From: Catellatospora sichuanensis
Lineage (GTDB): Bacteria; Actinomycetota; Actinomycetes; Mycobacteriales; Micromonosporaceae
NCBI RefSeq assembly: GCF_007483665.1
Contig: NZ_VIQO01000027.1
Coordinates: 62,001 to 126,000, forward strand
Length of the DNA: 64,000 bases
Direction: 5' to 3'
Shown: in pieces, positions 51,724 through 60,031 of the stretch
Layout of the letters: every line of letters starts with the position of its first letter
Position numbering within the stretch: the stretch's first letter is position 1
Translations under genes and position numbers: made by a program
The notes under the pieces: generated by a model
Told to the model about the DNA's origin: nothing
Databases searched by the model: none
The model's input: the letters and a program-made list of their open reading frames with translations, nothing else

Positions 51724-52638
51724 TCAGTAGTCCTCCATCAGCGCCCGGACGTTGAGCACGTACGGCGCGTTGGGGTACCACACCTCGTCGCCGTCGTTGA
51801 TCTCCTTGTCGACGGCGTTCTGCCCGTAGTTGTACGCCGAGATGACCGCGTTGAGCAGGCACCATTCCTTGCTGTCGGCGACGTTCGGGTCGCGGCGGCA
51901 GTCCTCCTCGCGCAGCGTGTAGTCCGGCGTGCAGGCCGGGGCCGGCGACACCGCCGGGTCCGGCTCCTCGCAGCCGATGCCGTACTTCATCCCGAAGTAC
52001 CGGACCAGCCACTGCAGGTAGGCCGAGCCCAGCATCGTGTTGCCGTTGAGCGTGTTGACGTCCTCGTCGAGGGTGAACGGGGAGTCGTCGTTGAGCCACG
52101 TCGCAGTGCTCGGCATGACCTGCATGGTGCCGATGCCGCCGTCGCACGCGATGATGGCCGACTGCCAGCCGCTCTCCTGCTTCGCCACCGCCTTGATCAG
52201 CTTCGGTGGCAGGCTGATCTGCGAGACCGTCCAGAACCTGCGGGCCGCCGCGGCCTCCAGCGCCGTCTCGACCTCGGCCTTGGGCGCGTTCGTGCCCTTG
52301 TAGGTCGGGCACTTGACCCCCGCTGAGGGCGACGGCTTGGGCGCGGGCGGCGGCGGGCCGGGCAGGTCCACCTTCTTCGGGCTCGGCTTCGGTTTGGGCT
52401 TCGGCTTGAGCGACTTCGACGGCGACGGCTTCACCGACGGTGACGGCGACGCGCTCGGCGAAGCCTCCGCGGACTCGCTCGGCTCGGGCAGCTCCCCGGT
52501 CTCGAACACCGCGCTCGGCCGCGGCTCGGCACCGGTGTCCGGGTCACCGCCGCGGTCCAGGACCAGCACCGCGGCGGCCAGCACCGCGGCGACGACGGTG
52601 AACGTGCCGACGACGGCATGCGTACGCGTGAAGCGCAT
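51724..52638 (-). CDS. Secreted lytic transglycosylase with Pro/Ser/Lys-rich linker
   Basis: This 304-residue protein has a signal anchor (about 10-28, VVGTFTVVAAVLAAAVLVL), a linker rich in Ser, Pro and Lys (about 45-105) and a transglycosylase domain of the SLT type (about 142-304). The catalytic Glu is E155 in AVAKQESGWQS, followed by GGIGTMQVMPSTATWL. It cuts peptidoglycan glycan strands to the anhydro form. Its stop abuts that of pmt (TGATCA). The linker is of the type that is O-mannosylated in actinobacteria. Confidence 0.88.
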   Translation of the reverse strand: MRFTRTHAVVGTFTVVAAVLAAAVLVLDRGGDPDTGAEPRPSAVFETGELPEPSESAEASPSASPSPSVKPSPSKSLKPKPKPKPSPKKVDLPGPPPPAPKPSPSAGVKCPTYKGTNAPKAEVETALEAAAARRFWTVSQISLPPKLIKAVAKQESGWQSAIIACDGGIGTMQVMPSTATWLNDDSPFTLDEDVNTLNGNTMLGSAYLQWLVRYFGMKYGIGCEEPDPAVSPAPACTPDYTLREEDCRRDPNVADSKEWCLLNAVISAYNYGQNAVDKEINDGDEVWYPNAPYVLNVRALMEDY

Positions 52639-52756
52639 TGGTTTTCCTCCCCAGGGATCCCAAGGCGGCCGAGCCTAGTGCACCTGGCCCCGGTCCGTGC
52701 GCCCCCACCTGCCCGTGCGCCGGGCACGCCCGCACGGGGAGGGCTAGTCTCAGCGT

Positions 52757-53377
52757 GTGGCCAGGTATTTCGACGTGCATCCGGACAACCCGCAGGCCCG
52801 CTCCATCCGGCAGGTCGTCGACATCGTGCGGGAGGGCGGGCTGATCGCCTACCCGACCGACTCGTGCTTCGCCTTCGGCTGCAAGCTGGGCGACAAGGAC
52901 GGGTTGGACCGCATCCGCGACATCCGCAAACTCGACGAGCGGCACCACTTCACCCTGGTATGCCGCGACTTCGCCCAGCTCGGACAGTTCGTGAAGATAG
53001 ACAACTCGGTCTTCCGCCTGATCAAGGCGGCGACCCCCGGCAGCTACACCTTCATCCTCCCCGCGCTGCGCGAGGTGCCGCGCCGCATGCTGCATCCGAA
53101 GAAGCACACCGTCGGCGTACGCATCCCCGACCACCCGGTGGTCCAGGCGCTGCTCGCCGAACTCGGCGAACCGCTGGTCTCCAGCACTCTGCTGCTGCCC
53201 GGCGACACCGAGCCGATGACCCAGGGCTGGGAGATCAAGGAGCGCCTCGACCACCTCGTCGACGCCGTCATCGACTCCGGGGACTGCGGCACGGAACCCA
53301 CCACCGTCATCGACTTCTCCGAAGGCGAACCCGAGATCCTCCGCGTAGGCGCCGGCGACCCCACCCGCTTCGAATGA
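52757..53377 (+). CDS. Sua5/YciO/YrdC-family threonylcarbamoyladenylate synthase-like protein
   Basis: This 206-residue protein has the family core: DIVREGGLIAYPTDSCFAFG, then KLDERHHFTLVCRDFAQLGQ, TPGSYTFILPA and VGVRIPDHPVVQALLAELGE. It resembles the YciO branch more than the essential TsaC/Sua5 (no C-terminal Sua5 domain), so the true tRNA enzyme may be elsewhere. The fold binds nucleotides and carbamoyl-type substrates. Start GTG 52757. A 15-bp hairpin follows the stop. Confidence 0.85.
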   Translation: MARYFDVHPDNPQARSIRQVVDIVREGGLIAYPTDSCFAFGCKLGDKDGLDRIRDIRKLDERHHFTLVCRDFAQLGQFVKIDNSVFRLIKAATPGSYTFILPALREVPRRMLHPKKHTVGVRIPDHPVVQALLAELGEPLVSSTLLLPGDTEPMTQGWEIKERLDHLVDAVIDSGDCGTEPTTVIDFSEGEPEILRVGAGDPTRFE

Positions 53378-53425
53378 AGGAAGGGCACCTTCACATCGCC
53401 ATAGGTAGTGGAAGGTGCCCTTCCT
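53378..53425 (+). terminator. 15-bp stem hairpin after the YrdC-family gene
   Basis: Bases 53378-53392 and 53411-53425 pair perfectly around an 18-nt loop, starting at the base after the stop codon. The stem begins AGGAAGGGCACC and ends GGTGCCCTTCCT. Confidence 0.75.
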
Positions 53426-53533
53426 AACGCCGACCCGCCGGTGCAGCACGCTGACCTGCCTGGGCGGCAAGGCTCAGGACAACCGGCTCGGGGCGGCCTG
53501 ACAGAGCCGATCATGGACTCTACGCTCTGCCGC

Positions 53534-54238
53534 ATGACGACTTCGGACGGGCAGCGCCCGGCAGGCTCGGGCATCCTCCGGCACGCGCCGCGTGAGCAGC
53601 AGTGGGAGCCCGCGGTCGGCGGTGACGAAGAAACTGCCGAGGCCATCGACCGCCACATCGAGACCCACTTCGGCCCGATCGCATCGGTATGGCACGAGTT
53701 CGCCTCCGACCTGGTGAATCTCCATGTGTACCTGGTCGAGCCCACCCCGGACCGTCCCTATTACACGCTGGTGACCTCGGGCATGAGCGAACTCCCGATG
53801 GCCGTGCCGGACGGGCACAGCCCGTACGCCGAGCTGATGATCTCGCTGCCCGCGGACTGGCCGCTCAGCGCCGGGAATTTCCGGGACGATGCCGTGAGCT
53901 GGCCGCTCGGGCTGCTGAAGATGGCGGCGCGGCTGCCGCACGAGTACCGCAGCTGGCTCGGGCCCTGGCACTCCATCCCCAACGGGCAGCCGGCCGAGCC
54001 CTACGCGCCGGGCGTCCCGTTCGCCGGGGTGCTGATCGCGCCGATGATCCGCTGCGCGGACGAGGCACACACGATCGTGACGGCCGGCGGCAAGGAGATC
54101 TCCCTGCTGGCGCTGGTGCCACTGCATCCGGCCGAGATGGACCTGAAGGTCACCAGCGGCACAGACGCGCTGCTCGACGCGTTCAGTCGCGTCGACGTGA
54201 GCGAGCTGTTCGACCCGAAGCGTGCCAGCAGCGTCTGA
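53534..54238 (+). CDS. SUFU-domain (suppressor of fused) protein
   Basis: This 234-residue protein has the SUFU domain: the N-terminal helical segment AEAIDRHIETHFGPIASVWH, the strand segment YYTLVTSGMSELPMAVPDG, YAELMISLPADWPLSAGNF and the late ALVPLHPAEMDLKVTSGTD. In bacteria this domain often stands alone or pairs with toxins or immunity genes. The function here is unknown. I start at the ATG at 53534 (MTTSDGQ). It lies between the YrdC-family gene and a MarR-GNAT gene. Confidence 0.85.
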   Translation: MTTSDGQRPAGSGILRHAPREQQWEPAVGGDEETAEAIDRHIETHFGPIASVWHEFASDLVNLHVYLVEPTPDRPYYTLVTSGMSELPMAVPDGHSPYAELMISLPADWPLSAGNFRDDAVSWPLGLLKMAARLPHEYRSWLGPWHSIPNGQPAEPYAPGVPFAGVLIAPMIRCADEAHTIVTAGGKEISLLALVPLHPAEMDLKVTSGTDALLDAFSRVDVSELFDPKRASSV

Positions 54239-54310
54239 CGTGCGTGCCGGTCGTCGCCCGCGTGACGGCGGCCGCCGGGCGGGCCCCGTCCATTTCGGGC
54301 ACCGTAGCCG

Positions 54311-55216
54311 CTACAGGGGCGGGGCCGCCGCCGGGTCCAGCGGCTTGGCGAACCAGTGGTGGGCGTACGGGTTGTCGTTGTACGCAGGGATCTCGTGGTA
54401 GCCCGAGGTGCGGTAGAGCCGGATCGCCTCGGTCAGGGTCCGGTTGGTGTCCAGCCGCACGGTGTCGGCTCCGGCGGCTGACGCCCGCTGTTCCAGCTCG
54501 CCCATGATTCGGCGCCCCACGCCGAGGCCGCGTACGGACTCCGACACCCACACCCGCTTGATCTCGGCGGGTCCGCCGGGGTGCAGGCGCAGCGCACCGC
54601 AGCCCACCGGCTCGGCCGACAGCGTGGCGACCAGGAACAGCCCGTTCGGCGGGACCAGTTCCTCGTCGTCCATGCCGCTGCGCGCCGGGTCGAATCCACC
54701 GTCGAAGCGGCGGTCCAGTTCGCGTGCATACGCCCGCAGGCACGCCCGCGCCCGCGGGTCGCCGGGATGGCACGGCTGCAGTTCCACCAGCGACGCCATG
54801 AGCAGGCGCTCGACCTCGGCCATCGCGCCGGCCAGGCGGGCGCGCTGGCTCTCGCTGAGCGGTGCCAGGATCGACCACGCCAGCTCGTCCGACAGCCGGT
54901 CGAGCACGTCCCACTCGGCCCGGCCCGCCGCGGTCAGGCGGGCGGTGCGCACCCGCCCGTCGCCGTCGGCGGAACCCACCATGACGAGACCGTCGCCTTC
55001 GAGGGTCCGCAACAGGCGGCTCAGGTATCCGGCGTCGAGGTTCAGCCGGGTGCGCAGGGCGGCGATCTCGGCCCCGGCCGGCCCGATCTCCCAGAGCAGC
55101 CGCGCCTGGGCCAGCGGCCTGCCCCGGGTGAGGTAGGCGTCGTCCAGCGCGCCGACACGCTGCGTGACGCTCCGGTTGAAGTGGCGCACCGTCGCCACCA
55201 ACTGCTCGTCGCTCAT
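54311..55216 (-). CDS. MarR-GNAT fusion: regulator with acetyltransferase domain
   Basis: This 301-residue protein joins a MarR winged helix (about 10-140, LRTRLNLDAGYLSRLLRTLE) to a GNAT acetyltransferase (about 150-290, with the acetyl-CoA loop VWVSESVRGLGVGRRIMGEL). It can bind DNA and modify a small amine or protein. The ATG at 55216 lies 4 bp from a CTGACT-n2-AGTCAG palindrome (55221-55234), probably its own operator. A hairpin of the next gene follows at 55272. Confidence 0.87.
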   Translation of the reverse strand: MSDEQLVATVRHFNRSVTQRVGALDDAYLTRGRPLAQARLLWEIGPAGAEIAALRTRLNLDAGYLSRLLRTLEGDGLVMVGSADGDGRVRTARLTAAGRAEWDVLDRLSDELAWSILAPLSESQRARLAGAMAEVERLLMASLVELQPCHPGDPRARACLRAYARELDRRFDGGFDPARSGMDDEELVPPNGLFLVATLSAEPVGCGALRLHPGGPAEIKRVWVSESVRGLGVGRRIMGELEQRASAAGADTVRLDTNRTLTEAIRLYRTSGYHEIPAYNDNPYAHHWFAKPLDPAAAPPL

Positions 55217-55220
55217 ATAG

Positions 55221-55234
55221 CTGACTTTAGTCAG
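55221..55234. promoter_or_regulatory. MarR-type operator palindrome
   Basis: CTGACTTTAGTCAG is a palindrome with 6-bp arms and a 2-bp centre just upstream of the MarR-GNAT start (4 bp before the ATG on the minus strand). The protein probably binds it to repress its own gene. Confidence 0.65.
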
Positions 55235-55271
55235 GTAACCAGCTGACACAGGCGTACACCCGGAAAGCAAA

Positions 55272-55300
55272 CGGTGCGCGTGGGCTGCCCACGCGCACCG
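55272..55300 (-). terminator. 13-bp stem hairpin after the H1-like gene
   Basis: Bases 55272-55284 and 55288-55300 pair perfectly around a 3-nt loop (CTG). It lies 25 bases after the stop of the gene at 55326-56147 on the minus strand. Confidence 0.7.
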
Positions 55301-55325
55301 TCGAACTGCGGCCCGTGCCGCCGGG

Positions 55326-56147
55326 TCAGACCGAGGTGGTCTTCTTGCGTGCGGTGCGGATCCAGCCGTACGCGGTGTGCCGCGGCACGTCGTAGTGGTC
55401 GGCGATGACGCTCGCGCTGTCCCCGGCCTGGCGCAGCACCTGCTCGAAGTCGTCCGGCAGCTTGCGGTAGCTGCGGCTGGCTCCGCTCGGGCGGCCGGTG
55501 TCCGGGGTGGACGACGCGGCCTTCTTCGCCGTCGCCTTCGCCGGGGACGCCTTCTTGTCCCGCACGGCGGCCGTGGCGCTGCGCGCGGACGCCTTGGCCC
55601 TTACGGCCTTTGCCGCACCTGCCTTGGCCGTGCCCGCCTTCGGTGCACCCGCCGTGGGGGCAGTTGCGTCGGACTTGCCTGCACTCGCCCTGCCCGCGGC
55701 CTTGCCGGTGCCCGCCTCGATGAACTTGACCGCAGGCGCCTTCGCCGGCACGGGCTTGGCCGTGGCCTCGATGCCCTTGGCGGCCTTTGCCGCGGCAGGC
55801 TTGGCCGTGGTGCGCTTGCGGGTGGCCGCCTTCGGCGCGACCGCCTCGGCGGCAACCGGGGCCTGCATCTCCAGCTCGCCGGGTGCCGCTGCGGGCACAG
55901 CCGGTGTGTGCGGCAACGGCCTGGCCGGTGCGGCCGACGGCGCTGCCCCCGAGGTCGCCGCGAGCACGGCGGCGACGAGCTGGTTCAGGTCGAGCACGGG
56001 CAGGTCGCCGGGCACCAGACTGCCGCCGGAACCGGGCGACAGGCGCAGCTCGCGCACGGTCGTCGCCGTACCGTCGAGGTCGAGTCGGATCGTCGTGACG
56101 GCCTGCCCGGGGTCGTCAGGCGTGATGGTGACGGTGTATTTGGTCAT
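55326..56147 (-). CDS. Ala/Lys-rich, histone H1-like DNA-binding protein
   Basis: This 273-residue protein has an acidic beta-rich N-terminal region (about 1-75, MTKYTVTITPDDPGQAVTTI, with conserved strands), a long Ala/Lys/Pro-rich middle (about 95-215, with AAKP and KA repeats, H1-like), and a C-terminal HTH-like module (about 225-273, DDFEQVLRQAGDSASVIADH then YDVPRHTAYGWIRTARKK). It likely coats and condenses DNA. The C-terminal helix pair resembles short AT-hook-independent DNA-binding modules. Start ATG 56147. It is followed by a hairpin and neighbours the NACHT gene. Confidence 0.72.
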   Translation of the reverse strand: MTKYTVTITPDDPGQAVTTIRLDLDGTATTVRELRLSPGSGGSLVPGDLPVLDLNQLVAAVLAATSGAAPSAAPARPLPHTPAVPAAAPGELEMQAPVAAEAVAPKAATRKRTTAKPAAAKAAKGIEATAKPVPAKAPAVKFIEAGTGKAAGRASAGKSDATAPTAGAPKAGTAKAGAAKAVRAKASARSATAAVRDKKASPAKATAKKAASSTPDTGRPSGASRSYRKLPDDFEQVLRQAGDSASVIADHYDVPRHTAYGWIRTARKKTTSV

Positions 56148-56405
56148 GCGTGCGGCCTCCATGCCTGACGCCGCCGGCGTGCGTCCCCGTCGCGCGCGTC
56201 GGCTCTGGCCGTGAGAATTGTTCGCGCTAAGTTACTGCACGAACTGCATACCACCAAATCAGCCGTGAGGTCAGAGCACGGTGAGCGCGACCGGTGCGTC
56301 ACCGGTGACCGCGATCGTGTGCTCGGCGAACGCGGATCTCGCGCTGCCGCTGGGAACGACCTGGACGCCCGGTCGGACGGCGCATGCGGAGTAATCGATG
56401 GGGTG

Positions 56406-59400
56406 ATGCCGCTCCTCCTGGATCTGGACCATGATGTCCGAATGCGACTCAAGTCCAGGTCGACCTGGTGGTATGCCGCAGCCGCACTCATGACCGCTGG
56501 TTCTCTGACCTTGCTGGTCCGGTTGGTGCTCTTCCTGATCGGGCAGACACTCGGCGAGGCGGACAGTTGGATGAGCATCGCCGGCGGCCTGGCGGCCCTG
56601 GCCGGCGCGGCAGTGGGGCTGGTGGGCTGGCTGCTCCACCGGGGCCGGTCGGCGCTCGACGAGGAGACCAGCTTGGCCGGCCGGATCGCGGGCTGGGAGG
56701 CGTCGCGTCTGGCCTACGGGACTGCCGTGCGCAGGCGCTACCAGACCATCGACCTGGAGGTGCTGACACCGCTGTCGGAACAGGACGAGCACCCGCCGCT
56801 CCGGCTGGGCGAAATCTTCGTGGGCCAGCTCGTGAAGAGCGACCCGCCCGCCGTGGAGCTCCCCCGCGAGCTGATGCTGCGCCTGGCCCAGGACGACCTC
56901 CAGGAGCTGCGCGACCTGCCGCCCGACATCGATCGGACGCTGCTGGCCGAGGTGCGCTCGGCCTACACCCAACGCGCGCCCTCGCCCGTGCTGGAACTGC
57001 TCGCCGGCGAGGGCACCCGCCTCGTCCTGCTGGGCGATCCGGGCGCGGGCAAGACGACCCTCACGAAATATGTCGTCTACACGCTGAGCGGGCAGGTGCA
57101 GCCCACAGACCCGCTGGCCCCGCTCGCCGGGTGGCTGCCGTTGATCGTGGAGCTGCGAGAGTTCTCCCGGGTGCTGAGCGCCGACCCATGGGACGCGTTC
57201 GCTCGGTACTGGCAGCAGCGGCACGCCGAAGGGACCGGGCTGCCCCCGGACGAGCTGGCGCGCCACCTGCTCGCCGACGGCCGGGCGGTGGTCTTCTTCG
57301 ACGGGCTCGACGAGGTGTTCGAACCCGAACTTCGTGACCGCGTGGAACGGCACATCGTCGGCTTCGCCGACACCCATCCACGGGCCCGAGTCGTGGTCAC
57401 CTCCCGTCCCGTCGGGTACCAGGGCGACAACCTGAGGGCGGCCGGGTTCGCAAAGGCCAAGATCCAGGATCTCGACAAGGAGCAGATCCGCGAATTCGTG
57501 ACTCGCTGGTATCAGGTGACCTGCCGCGCCGAGCCCGTCCAGGGCGAGCAGCTCGCGAACCGGCTACTCAAGGCGATAGGCAACTCCGCGGCGGTGGCCG
57601 AGGTCGCAGGCAACCCGATGCTGCTGACGATCCTCGCCATCATCGGGCGGCGGCGGGCCCTGCCGCGCGACCGCAGCAGCGTCTTCGAGCATGCGGTCAC
57701 GGTCATGGTGGAGCACTGGGACCCGAGTAAGTTCCTGAACCAGGAGCTGCCCTCGGCGAACCTGCCCTACCTGGACGCCACCGACAAACTGGAGTTGCTG
57801 CGCCTGGTCGCCCGGCGGATGCAGGACAGCCCGGCCGGGCTGTCGGGCAATTTCATCAGCGGGCACGACCTGACCAGCGAGTTCGCCGAATTCCTGCGGG
57901 AGCGCGACCCGGGTCATGTGCCTCTCGACAAGGCCAAGCAGGCCGCTGCGTACATGCTCCAGCAGTTCCGGGATCGAAACTTCATCCTGAGCCGCTTCGG
58001 TGGCAACGTGTATGGATTCGTGCACCGATCCTTCCTGGAGTACCTCGCCGCGGCGGACATCGTGGATCGTTTCCACCGCACTCGCGAGCTGACCGAGGAT
58101 CAGCTCGTCAATGACGTCTTCCTGCGCCGCTGGCGGGACCCGGCGTGGCACGAGGTGCTGCTCCTGATCACGGGCATGCTCGGCGAGAGCACCGCCGAGC
58201 TCTGCATCCTCGGCCTGCTCGACCAGGATCCGCGCTGGGGCGTCAGGCAGGACGTCCCACCGACCCACCTCACGCTCGCCGTGCGGTGCCTGGCCGAGGT
58301 GCGCAGGCTGAGCCGGCTGACGGTGGCAGGGCCCGCCACGCTTCGCCACGTCATCCACGCGCTGGAGATGTTCTCTCTCAGCTCGCGGCACAACATGTTC
58401 GGCGGTCGTGCACTCACGGCTGTCTGCCGCATCGTTGTGCCGACGATCGCGGGGTTGGGGACCACGCTTCCCGGGTGGGAGGCCTACCTTTCATGGTTCC
58501 GACGGCGGAGGCTGAGCCTGACGTACGGCAGTGCGGCGCCGGCGGCGGAGCTGGCGAACGCCTACCGGGAGCCTGACGCGAATATGGACCACCTGGTCGA
58601 GCTCGCGACTCAGCACCCGACGCCCATGGTGCGCCAGGAAGCGTTCGAGATCCTGAAATCGCAGAACCGTCAGCCTGTCCTGTTGGCGGACATGCGTGAC
58701 GTGATCGCACGGGAGCCTGAACCGTACGGGCGTGCTGCCGCGATTTCGGTGATCGGGTCGGGCTGGCGTGGGGATCCTGATGCGTTGGCATTCCTCCGCG
58801 ACATCGCCATTGGTGATGACGACGGGCGAGTGCGTGCCGCCGCGGTGGACGTGATCGAGGTGGGCTGGCAGGGAGATCCGGCTGCGTTCGCCCTACTACG
58901 TGATCTCGCAGCGAACGTCGGGGACAGCCGCGTGCGCTGCGCGGCCGTGTCGGCGATCGGGTCGGGTTGGCAGGACCACCCGGAGGCGTCGGCACTGGTC
59001 AGGCGGATCGCCCTCGCCGATGACGACGTCAATGTGCGGGTAACCGCTGTTCAAACTCTGGACACGGGTTGGCCGGAGGATGCCAACGCTTTCCCGCTGC
59101 TGTTCGACCTCGTGTTGAACGGCGGTGAGGCGAGCCTGCGTGCGGCCTCGGTCATGGCGATCTCCGCCCCCCGAGAAGATCAGGACGTGCTGGGCCTGCT
59201 GCGACGGCTGGCGACGGAGGACGTAGATGCGGAAGTGCGCCGATCCGCGCTGATTGCCATCAGGCAAGCCTGGCTCGACGACCCGAGCACCCTGCAGTTG
59301 GCGAGTGAGATCGCCGCACGTGATTCTGACGGGTTCGTGCGCTCCGCGGCGACCTCCATCATGGGGCGTTGCGGAAAGGGGAGTGCCGAGGCACTGGCGT

Positions 59401-59957
59401 CGTTGCACGGGATGGTGTCGAACGACGGCGATGCGATCGTGCGTCAGGCGGCGATGCGGGCGATCGTGCAGGGCTGGCCGACGGATCCAGGCACACTTTC
59501 GATGCTGTGTGACCGCGCGTTGAACGACGACGACTGGTGGACGCAGGTCGAAGCGGTGAACGCGATGGCCACCGACTGGCCAGGCGACGCCAGAACACTC
59601 CCTGTGCTGCAGCGGCTTTCGACCGTGGTCGTCAGCCCGGAACCATTCGCGTCCGTCGGGACGACAATCGTGAGCTCGGCGGCGATCAGGGCCGTCGCGG
59701 CCGGTTGGTCCGATGACCGGCAGACGCGGGTCATGCTGCGTGGTCTCGCGGTGAAGGCCATCGACGAGTCTGATCGGACGAATGCGCTGGTGCTGCTCGC
59801 CATGGGCTGGTGGGACGACCCGAGCACGTTGCCTCTTCTGCGGGACCTGGCCCAGACCGGGCGGCCGGACTCGATCCGCGAGGTCGCGCAGGCGGCAGTA
59901 GCCGTGGTGAAGGCGATCGTCCCGCCGCATTCGGCCGAACGCGCCCCCCGCCAATAG
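56406..59957 (+). CDS. Membrane-anchored NACHT NTPase with HEAT-like repeats (NLR-like)
   Basis: This protein of 1183 residues has two N-terminal helices (about 21-45 and 57-77), a linker, a NACHT NTPase domain (about 195-475) and a C-terminal repeat region (about 752-1150). The NTPase has a P-loop GDPGAGKTT (210-218), Walker B VFFDGLDE (296-303), VTSRP (331-335) and GNPMLLT (402-408), then FVHRSFLEYLAA. About eleven repeats of 34 residues follow, each with GW or similar, DP, and an LR-LA helix pair (GWRGDPDALAFLRDIAIGDD). The whole is NLR-like, like bacterial NACHT anti-phage proteins. Start ATG 56406 is uncertain; ATG 56442 is possible, and the frame opens at 56211. Confidence 0.85.
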   Translation: MPLLLDLDHDVRMRLKSRSTWWYAAAALMTAGSLTLLVRLVLFLIGQTLGEADSWMSIAGGLAALAGAAVGLVGWLLHRGRSALDEETSLAGRIAGWEASRLAYGTAVRRRYQTIDLEVLTPLSEQDEHPPLRLGEIFVGQLVKSDPPAVELPRELMLRLAQDDLQELRDLPPDIDRTLLAEVRSAYTQRAPSPVLELLAGEGTRLVLLGDPGAGKTTLTKYVVYTLSGQVQPTDPLAPLAGWLPLIVELREFSRVLSADPWDAFARYWQQRHAEGTGLPPDELARHLLADGRAVVFFDGLDEVFEPELRDRVERHIVGFADTHPRARVVVTSRPVGYQGDNLRAAGFAKAKIQDLDKEQIREFVTRWYQVTCRAEPVQGEQLANRLLKAIGNSAAVAEVAGNPMLLTILAIIGRRRALPRDRSSVFEHAVTVMVEHWDPSKFLNQELPSANLPYLDATDKLELLRLVARRMQDSPAGLSGNFISGHDLTSEFAEFLRERDPGHVPLDKAKQAAAYMLQQFRDRNFILSRFGGNVYGFVHRSFLEYLAAADIVDRFHRTRELTEDQLVNDVFLRRWRDPAWHEVLLLITGMLGESTAELCILGLLDQDPRWGVRQDVPPTHLTLAVRCLAEVRRLSRLTVAGPATLRHVIHALEMFSLSSRHNMFGGRALTAVCRIVVPTIAGLGTTLPGWEAYLSWFRRRRLSLTYGSAAPAAELANAYREPDANMDHLVELATQHPTPMVRQEAFEILKSQNRQPVLLADMRDVIAREPEPYGRAAAISVIGSGWRGDPDALAFLRDIAIGDDDGRVRAAAVDVIEVGWQGDPAAFALLRDLAANVGDSRVRCAAVSAIGSGWQDHPEASALVRRIALADDDVNVRVTAVQTLDTGWPEDANAFPLLFDLVLNGGEASLRAASVMAISAPREDQDVLGLLRRLATEDVDAEVRRSALIAIRQAWLDDPSTLQLASEIAARDSDGFVRSAATSIMGRCGKGSAEALASLHGMVSNDGDAIVRQAAMRAIVQGWPTDPGTLSMLCDRALNDDDWWTQVEAVNAMATDWPGDARTLPVLQRLSTVVVSPEPFASVGTTIVSSAAIRAVAAGWSDDRQTRVMLRGLAVKAIDESDRTNALVLLAMGWWDDPSTLPLLRDLAQTGRPDSIREVAQAAVAVVKAIVPPHSAERAPRQ

Positions 59958-59986
59958 GCCGGTGAGGGGCGCGTGAACCACTGCCG

Positions 59987-60020
59987 GCGGAGCCATCATG
60001 TGGATAGGTGATGGCTCCGC
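59987..60020. terminator. Convergent terminator hairpin
   Basis: Bases 59987-59998 and 60009-60020 form a perfect 12-bp stem with a 10-nt loop, between the NACHT stop (59957) and the MFS stop (60032). It can serve both. Confidence 0.7.
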
Positions 60021-60031
60021 TCCCGTCGGGT

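Noticed and set aside
56211-56405. N-terminal extension of the NACHT protein to the ATG at 56211
   Set aside because: These 65 residues are charged, low-complexity and lie over an AT-richer promoter-like stretch and an opposite-strand gene fragment; a start at 56406 just before the hydrophobic segment fits better.
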